Assembly (NCBI GenBank): GCA_002395605.1
Contig: DGXO01000008.1
Coordinates: 59,628-77,501 of the forward strand
DNA length: 17,874 nt
Source of the DNA: Bacteroidales bacterium UBA4230
Lineage (GTDB): Bacteria; Bacteroidota; Bacteroidia; Bacteroidales; UBA932
Direction of reading: 5' to 3'
The position numbers and the translations under genes were made by a program. Of this stretch, positions 13,468-17,874 are shown in pieces; position 1 is the stretch's first letter; the number at the start of each line of letters is the position of its first letter. The notes under the pieces are model-generated. The model was not told the DNA's origin, ran no database searches, and saw only the letters and a list, made by a program, of their open reading frames with translations.

Positions 13468-14460
13468 ATGGAATCAGTAAACATTCGTGAGCTCAACGAA
13501 AGGATTCAGAAAGAGAGTGAGTTTGTAGACATGCTCACCCTGGAAATGGGAAAGGTGATTGTGGGGCAGAAACATCTTGTGGAGAACCTCCTCATCGGCC
13601 TCCTCTCCGGCGGCCACATTCTCCTTGAAGGCGTCCCCGGCCTTGCCAAAACCCTGGCCATCAACACCCTCTCACAGGCAGTAGACGCCAAGTTCAACCG
13701 CATCCAGTTTACCCCGGACCTCCTGCCCGCAGACGTAATCGGCACCCTCATCTACTCCCAGAAAAACGAGAGTTTTGAGGTTCACAAGGGCCCCGTTTTC
13801 GCAAACTTTGTACTGGCCGATGAAATAAACCGTTCCCCGGCAAAAGTCCAGAGCGCCCTTCTGGAAGCCATGCAGGAGCACCAGGTGACAATAGGAGACC
13901 AGACATACAAACTCCCGGAGCCGTTCCTTGTAATGGCCACCCAGAACCCCATTGAACAGGAAGGCACATATCCCCTTCCGGAAGCCCAGGTAGACCGTTT
14001 CATGCTCAAGGTGGTTGTCTCCTACCCCGCCAAGGAAGAGGAGCGCCTCATCATCCGCATGAACAACACCGGAGAGTTCCCCAAGGCAAACGCCGTCATT
14101 AAACCAGAGGACATCATCCGCGCCCGCAGCGTGGTGCGTGACGTCTACATGGACGAGAAAATCGAGCGCTACATAGTGGACATAGTGAACGCCACCCGTA
14201 CACCTTCGGAATATGGCCTTAAAGACCTTGAAGGCCTCATTTCCTACGGCGGCTCCCCGCGTGCCAGCATATCCCTGGCTGCAGCCTCAAAGGCCTACGC
14301 CTTCATAAAGCGCCGCGGTTACGTGATCCCCGAAGACGTCCGCGCCGTATGCCCGGAGGTCCTCAGGCACCGCATAGGCCTTACCTATGAGGCCGAAGCC
14401 GAAAACGTCACGCCGGAGCAGATTATAGAGAATGTAATTAATGCCGTGATAGTGCCTTAA
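13468..14460 (+). CDS. MoxR-family AAA+ ATPase of the Bat cluster
   Basis: AAA+ chaperone-like ATPase of 330 aa, thought to act with VWA proteins to assemble or activate a complex. Walker A is GVPGLAKT (55-62), Walker B is FVLADEIN (about residue 115-122), and the sensor region reads MATQNPIEQEGTYPLPEAQ. The C-terminal lid ends with VIPEDVRAVCPEVLRHRIGL. Length is normal for MoxR. The stop TAA is followed at once by TGA, and then by copy 2 of the 43-nt dispersed repeat, which fills almost the whole 49-bp gap to the DUF58 gene. It is the first gene of the aerotolerance-type operon. The promoter is not evident in the 20-bp space to truA and may lie inside the truA coding region. Confidence 0.93.
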   Translation: MESVNIRELNERIQKESEFVDMLTLEMGKVIVGQKHLVENLLIGLLSGGHILLEGVPGLAKTLAINTLSQAVDAKFNRIQFTPDLLPADVIGTLIYSQKNESFEVHKGPVFANFVLADEINRSPAKVQSALLEAMQEHQVTIGDQTYKLPEPFLVMATQNPIEQEGTYPLPEAQVDRFMLKVVVSYPAKEEERLIIRMNNTGEFPKANAVIKPEDIIRARSVVRDVYMDEKIERYIVDIVNATRTPSEYGLKDLEGLISYGGSPRASISLAAASKAYAFIKRRGYVIPEDVRAVCPEVLRHRIGLTYEAEAENVTPEQIIENVINAVIVP

Positions 14461-14503
14461 TGAGATTTCTCGACTTCGCCTTCGGCTTCGCTCGAAATGA
14501 CAG
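14461..14503. repeat. 43-nt dispersed repeat, copy 2 (moxR-DUF58 gap)
   Basis: 42/43 identical to 12804-12846 and in the same orientation. It begins directly after the moxR stop codon and ends 6 bp before the DUF58 ATG. It contains a GCCTTCGGC hairpin core and could affect the relative expression of the two genes, but no proof is visible. Confidence 0.9.
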
Positions 14504-14509
14504 ATAAGT

Positions 14510-15391
14510 ATGACACCAGAGGAACTCATAAAGAAGGTACGCAAGATTGAGATCCGGACAAAGGCCCTGAGCCACCAGATCTTTGCCGGAGAGTACCATT
14601 CGGCCTTCAAGGGGCGCGGAATGGCATTCTCCGAGGTAAGGGAGTACCAGTGGGGAGACGACGTCCGCTCCATGGACTGGAACGTGACGGCGCGTATGAA
14701 TTCCCCGCACGTAAAGGTGTTTGAAGAAGAGCGTGAACTCACGGTGGTGCTAATGGTGGACGTATCCCGCAGCGGGCTCTTCGGCACGGCGGTAAAGACA
14801 AAGCGCGAGCAGATTGCCGAAATTGCCGCAACCCTTGCCTTCAGCGCCATCCTGAACAACGACAAGGTGGGCTGCATCCTTTTTGCCGATACCGTAGAGA
14901 AGTTCATACCCCCGGCAAAGGGGCGCACTCATTTCCTAAGGATAATTCGGGAAATACTTGAGTATGAGCCGCGTATGGGCGGAACAAACATTGGTGAAGC
15001 CCTCCGTTACCTGACAAGCGCCATCAAGAAAAAGTGCACCGCCTTTGTCCTCAGTGACATGCTGGACGTGAACCCAGACGGCACGCCGCGCTACGAGGAA
15101 GCCCTTAAAGTTGCCGTCAACCGCCACGACATATCCGTGATAAGGGTGACGGACCCCAGGGAGAAAACCCTCCCCAACGTGGGCCTTGTGCATGCCAAGG
15201 ATGCCGAAACCGGAGCGTCCCGCTGGATAAACACCGGCTCCAGGGCCACGCGCGAGGCATATTCCAAGTGGTTCGGCACCGCTACCACAGGAGCCGACAA
15301 ACTTTTCCTGAGATACAAGGTGGACCACGCGGATATCGGCACACAGGAAGACTTTGTAAGGCCCCTCATGACATTATTCGCCGCAAGATGA
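14510..15391 (+). CDS. DUF58 family protein of the Bat cluster
   Basis: 293 aa, soluble, with a VWA-like fold and the DUF58 hallmark YQWGDDVRSMDWNVTAR at about residues 44-60. A VWA-type strand follows with VDVSRSG (about 84-90), a degenerate MIDAS, and later TNIGEALRYL and FVLSDMLD. DUF58 proteins are regularly paired with MoxR ATPases and are presumed partners or substrates. Unlike some DUF58 proteins it has no N-terminal membrane segments. The stop TGA overlaps the next ATG (ATGA), so it is translationally coupled to the following membrane protein. The start at 14510 begins the known N-terminus (MTPEELIKKVRKIEIRTKAL). Confidence 0.92.
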   Translation: MTPEELIKKVRKIEIRTKALSHQIFAGEYHSAFKGRGMAFSEVREYQWGDDVRSMDWNVTARMNSPHVKVFEEERELTVVLMVDVSRSGLFGTAVKTKREQIAEIAATLAFSAILNNDKVGCILFADTVEKFIPPAKGRTHFLRIIREILEYEPRMGGTNIGEALRYLTSAIKKKCTAFVLSDMLDVNPDGTPRYEEALKVAVNRHDISVIRVTDPREKTLPNVGLVHAKDAETGASRWINTGSRATREAYSKWFGTATTGADKLFLRYKVDHADIGTQEDFVRPLMTLFAAR

Positions 15392-16395
15392 GACTTCAGA
15401 CATTCATAATACCAGCACTTCTTCTTTGCTGCCCGCTCCTTGCACAGGAGGAAGAGCCCGGCCGCCGCATAGAAGCCGGTCCTTCCTTCCTTGAAGCGCT
15501 GCAGAAAAGAGATTCCGTGCTTGTGCTGGACCAGTTCAACTACGGGCTCGAGCTCAAGGGCATTCCGGAGGGCACGCCTATCGGCCTTCCTTCACTTGAC
15601 GAGGAAAAGAAGGAGAACACCCTCCAGAGCGCCAAGATGCTCGTCCTCTCAGACTGGCAGCTGGACTCCGTAAAGGTAAGCTCCAGGAAAGATACCGTTG
15701 CGCGCTACGACATTAAGGCGTATTTCAAGATCACCCCCCTGGTGCCCGGAGACTTTGAACTTTACCCGCTGGAAGCCGTTGTGGGTAAGGACACCCTTGT
15801 TTTCATAAGGCAGACCCTCCAGGTAACGGAGCCGTCCATAGACCTTGAAACCTTTGAGCCCCACGACATCAAGCCGCAGGTACTGTTCCCCTACACATTC
15901 AAGGAAATAGCGCCTTACCTTGCAGGCCTCATACTTTTCGGCCTTCTTGTATGGCTCCTTGTGTGGTGGATCAAAAACAGGCAGAAGAAGGCCCAGGAAA
16001 AACTTGACACGGAGCCTGCCCACATAAAGGCGCTGCGGAAACTGGACAAATACCGCACGGACAAATACTGGGACCCCAAATACCAGAAGACCTTCTATTC
16101 AGGGGTCACGGATATCCTGAGGGAATACATTGCCTCCCGCTATGAGATTGGTGCAATGGAAATGACCACCGCGGAGATTTTTGCCGGGCTCAAGGGCTCT
16201 GACATCCCCCAGGACCTGTACCAGGAAATGAAAGACCTCTTTGAAAGGGCCGATTTCGTGAAGTTTGCCAAGTACCTCGCCCCCGACGAAGACAACGCCA
16301 AGGTCCTCCCCGGAGCCGTGAGGTTTGTTACAACAACGTATCAGAGTTCTTTAGAACAGGAGATTCCCGGTCAAGCCGGGAATGACGTAAAGTAA
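15388..16395 (+). CDS. Bat-operon membrane protein, DUF4381-like topology
   Basis: 335 aa. It has an N-terminal signal peptide (MRLQTFIIPALLLCCPLLAQ), a periplasmic beta-rich domain (about 25-165), one membrane helix (about 174-195, IAPYLAGLILFGLLVWLLVW), and a charged cytoplasmic helical domain (AHIKALRKLDKYRTD, TDILREYIASRYEIGAMEMTT, ADFVKFAKY). This order matches the usual gene between DUF58 and batA in Bacteroidetes Bat operons; its biochemical role is unknown. The frame runs upstream to 15268 inside DUF58, but the ATG at 15388 gives the signal peptide and the ATGA overlap. The last residues, EIPGQAGNDVK, are encoded by a palindromic dispersed repeat (16360-16386) and so are likely not ancestral. 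The stop overlaps the batA ATG by one base. Confidence 0.85.
   Translation: MRLQTFIIPALLLCCPLLAQEEEPGRRIEAGPSFLEALQKRDSVLVLDQFNYGLELKGIPEGTPIGLPSLDEEKKENTLQSAKMLVLSDWQLDSVKVSSRKDTVARYDIKAYFKITPLVPGDFELYPLEAVVGKDTLVFIRQTLQVTEPSIDLETFEPHDIKPQVLFPYTFKEIAPYLAGLILFGLLVWLLVWWIKNRQKKAQEKLDTEPAHIKALRKLDKYRTDKYWDPKYQKTFYSGVTDILREYIASRYEIGAMEMTTAEIFAGLKGSDIPQDLYQEMKDLFERADFVKFAKYLAPDEDNAKVLPGAVRFVTTTYQSSLEQEIPGQAGNDVK
16360..16386. repeat. Palindromic dispersed repeat forming the CDS 3' end
   Basis: GAGATT, then ATTCCCGG (16363-16370), loop TCAAG, CCGGGAAT (16376-16383), ending in AATGAC. The outer bases GAGATT and AATGAC match those of the 43-nt repeats at 12804 and 14461, while the core differs. It lies 6 bp before the stop codon and overlaps the translation initiation region of batA, where the 8-bp stem could influence coupling. 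Confidence 0.75.
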
Positions 16396-17378
16396 TGTTT
16401 TTTGAATATCCATATCTTCTTTGGCTTCTAGTTGTCCCGGCACTTCTACTGGGACGCTACCTGTATATAGAGTTAAAGGACAGGGATCCCCATTTGAGGG
16501 TGTCCAGCCTGAGCCAATGGACGGCCGGCGGCCGGAGCGTACTTGAATGGATAAGGCACATCCCGTTTGCGCTCATGGAAGCCGCAATGGTGCTTCTTGT
16601 GATAGCAATTGCGCGTCCACGCTCTTCCACCCAGATTGAAAAAGTGGACACGGAAGGCATTGACATAGTGTTTGCAATGGACGTTTCCACGTCCATGCTT
16701 GCCCGTGACTTTACCCCGGACCGCCTTAGCGCCGCTAAGGACATAGCCATCGAGTTCATTGCCCAAAGGCCCACGGACCGCATGGGAATAGTGGTGTTTG
16801 CCGGAGAAAGCTACACACAGTGCCCCCTTACCACCGACAGAGCCACCCTCATAAACCTCATGAAGGAAGTCCAGACAGACCTCATTGAGGACGGCACCGC
16901 CATTGGCAACGGCCTTGCAACGGCAGTGGCCCGCATGAAGGACTCAGACGCCAAAAGCCGCGTGATAATCCTTCTCACGGACGGCGTGAACAATATGGGA
17001 GAGATAGACCCCTCCATGGCATCGGAAATTGCGAAGACCTATGGAATAAGGGTTTACACAATTGGCGTGGGAGCAAACGGAACCGCCCCCTACCCAGTCC
17101 AGACGCCATGGGGCATAGAGCTCAGGGACGTTCCCGTGGAAATTGACGAGCCCCTCCTGAAGGGTATCGCCCAGGACACCGGCGGCAAGTATTTCCGTGC
17201 CACGGACAACACCAAGCTGGCCGAAATCTATGCGGAAATCGGCCAGATGGAAAAGACCAGGACCACGGTGGATTCTTTCCCCGTCTATAAGGATTTGTAT
17301 CATGGTTATGCGCTTGCGGCATTCATCTGCCTTATGATGGCGCTTCTCATAACCGCACTGTTAAGGAGGCTGCCGTAG
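16395..17378 (+). CDS. batA: BatA, VWA-domain membrane protein
   Basis: Bacteroides aerotolerance family protein, 327 aa, inner membrane. Two N-terminal membrane helices (about 7-24 and 58-75) are followed by a VWA domain (about 88-290) with an intact MIDAS: D96-V-S98-T-S100, the DGTAIGNGL threonine loop and LLTDGVNNMG. A C-terminal helix (about 304-322) anchors the end. BatA and BatB are thought to form a membrane complex served by the MoxR ATPase; the family was named for oxygen tolerance in Bacteroides fragilis, though the mechanism is unsettled. The ATG overlaps the upstream stop by one base, and the batB start follows one base after the batA stop. Confidence 0.93.
   Translation: MFFEYPYLLWLLVVPALLLGRYLYIELKDRDPHLRVSSLSQWTAGGRSVLEWIRHIPFALMEAAMVLLVIAIARPRSSTQIEKVDTEGIDIVFAMDVSTSMLARDFTPDRLSAAKDIAIEFIAQRPTDRMGIVVFAGESYTQCPLTTDRATLINLMKEVQTDLIEDGTAIGNGLATAVARMKDSDAKSRVIILLTDGVNNMGEIDPSMASEIAKTYGIRVYTIGVGANGTAPYPVQTPWGIELRDVPVEIDEPLLKGIAQDTGGKYFRATDNTKLAEIYAEIGQMEKTRTTVDSFPVYKDLYHGYALAAFICLMMALLITALLRRLP
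17363..17369 (+). promoter_or_regulatory. Shine-Dalgarno for batB within batA
   Basis: AAGGAGG ends 10 bp before the ATG at 17380, and this spacing favours that start over the in-frame ATG at 17386. The sequence also codes for the last residues of BatA. Confidence 0.55.
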
Positions 17379-17379
17379 T

Positions 17380-17874
17380 ATGCTGATGTTTGCCGAATAT
17401 AAGTTTCTGTACCTTCTCATCCTTATCCCGATTATCCTTGTGGGATACGGCATTCTGAGGTACCTCAGGGGAAAGAGGGTAAAAGCACTTGGAGACGAGG
17501 CCCTTGTGAGGGAGCTCATGCCGTCGGCCTCACGCGCTAAAGGCTGGGTGAGGATATCATTCTTCTGCCTTGGCCTGATGTTTCTCATAATTGGCCTTGC
17601 AAGGCCCCAGACGGGCGCAAGACTGGCCGAAAGAAAGACTAAGGGCGCTGAAATCCTTGTGGCGCTGGACGTTTCCAACTCCATGCTGGCCCAGGACTAT
17701 TCCCCCAACAGGCTGGAGAGGGCCAAACTTGCCATTGCGCGCCTAACGGACAAACTCCAGGAAGACCGCATAGGCCTTGTAATCTTTGCCGGAACGTCCT
17801 TTGTGCAGCTGCCGGTAACAACGGACTACATTAGCGCCAAGATGTTCCTTGGGTCCATCGACACCGGTTCCATC
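17380..17874 (+). CDS. batB: BatB, VWA-domain membrane protein, N-terminal part (partial)
   Basis: Second VWA protein of the Bat complex; 165 codons are present and the frame is open at the window edge. It has two N-terminal membrane helices (about 9-27, LYLLILIPIILVGYGIL, and about 59-77, ISFFCLGLMFLIIGLA). A VWA domain then begins with the MIDAS D97-V-S99-N-S101 and continues through DRIGLVIFAGTSFVQLPVTTDY. It resembles BatA in this order but differs in sequence, as expected of the paralogous pair. ATG at 17380, one base after the batA stop, with an SD at 17363-17369. The remaining C-terminal part and the following Bat genes lie outside the window. Confidence 0.92.
   Translation, partial: MLMFAEYKFLYLLILIPIILVGYGILRYLRGKRVKALGDEALVRELMPSASRAKGWVRISFFCLGLMFLIIGLARPQTGARLAERKTKGAEILVALDVSNSMLAQDYSPNRLERAKLAIARLTDKLQEDRIGLVIFAGTSFVQLPVTTDYISAKMFLGSIDTGSI

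Noticed and set aside
14461..14503. Dedicated promoter for DUF58 in the moxR gap
   Set aside because: The gap is almost entirely the dispersed repeat and holds no TAnnTTTG element.

Overview
The window looks like a GC-rich chromosomal segment of a Bacteroidota bacterium, most likely order Bacteroidales. Support for this is the serC-serA-DUF1015 neighbourhood, the moxR-DUF58-batA-batB aerotolerance cluster, BACON-domain lipoproteins, an RHS wall-associated-type fragment, and promoter elements of the Bacteroides form (TAnnTTTG, once with a well-spaced upstream TTTG). The genus cannot be fixed from sequence reading alone. No rRNA, tRNA or CRISPR array was seen.

Layout. 1-1434: the end of serC and all of serA, overlapping by one base (serine biosynthesis), followed by three stacked hairpins and a convergent DUF1015 gene (1621-2883, minus). 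3071-4075: a single-copy Y1/HUH (RAYT-like) transposase, flanked by two 30-nt hairpins of identical geometry whose stems differ by a compensatory base pair; a third hairpin of this geometry sits after serA. 4280-4873 (minus) and 4941-6284 (plus): divergent trmH-family methyltransferase and glyA. 6288-10656: three exported proteins in tight order after glyA (nuclease lipoprotein, BACON lipoprotein, M6-type metalloprotease), closed by a clear intrinsic terminator.

10826-12559 is the accessory part: a 5'-truncated, internally deleted RHS 3' end, an AT-rich unrecognised ORF with one membrane segment, and a second small RHS remnant homologous to part of the first. It resembles a decayed polymorphic-toxin or displaced-tip locus. 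12605-13447 (minus) is truA, with an unusual in-frame low-complexity insert encoded by a dispersed repeat. 13468-17874 is the Bat operon: moxR, DUF58, a membrane protein, batA and the start of batB, nearly all overlapping or closely spaced.

Functional themes. Serine and one-carbon metabolism (serC, serA, glyA) frame the left half, secreted degradative proteins the middle, and the envelope or stress-linked Bat ATPase/VWA system the right. Short dispersed repeats are the most striking layer. One family with shared ends (GAGATT...AATGAC) has entered truA in frame, forms the C-terminus of the Bat membrane protein, and fills the moxR-DUF58 gap. Separately, short copies of the 3' ends of trmH and truA lie just past their stop codons.
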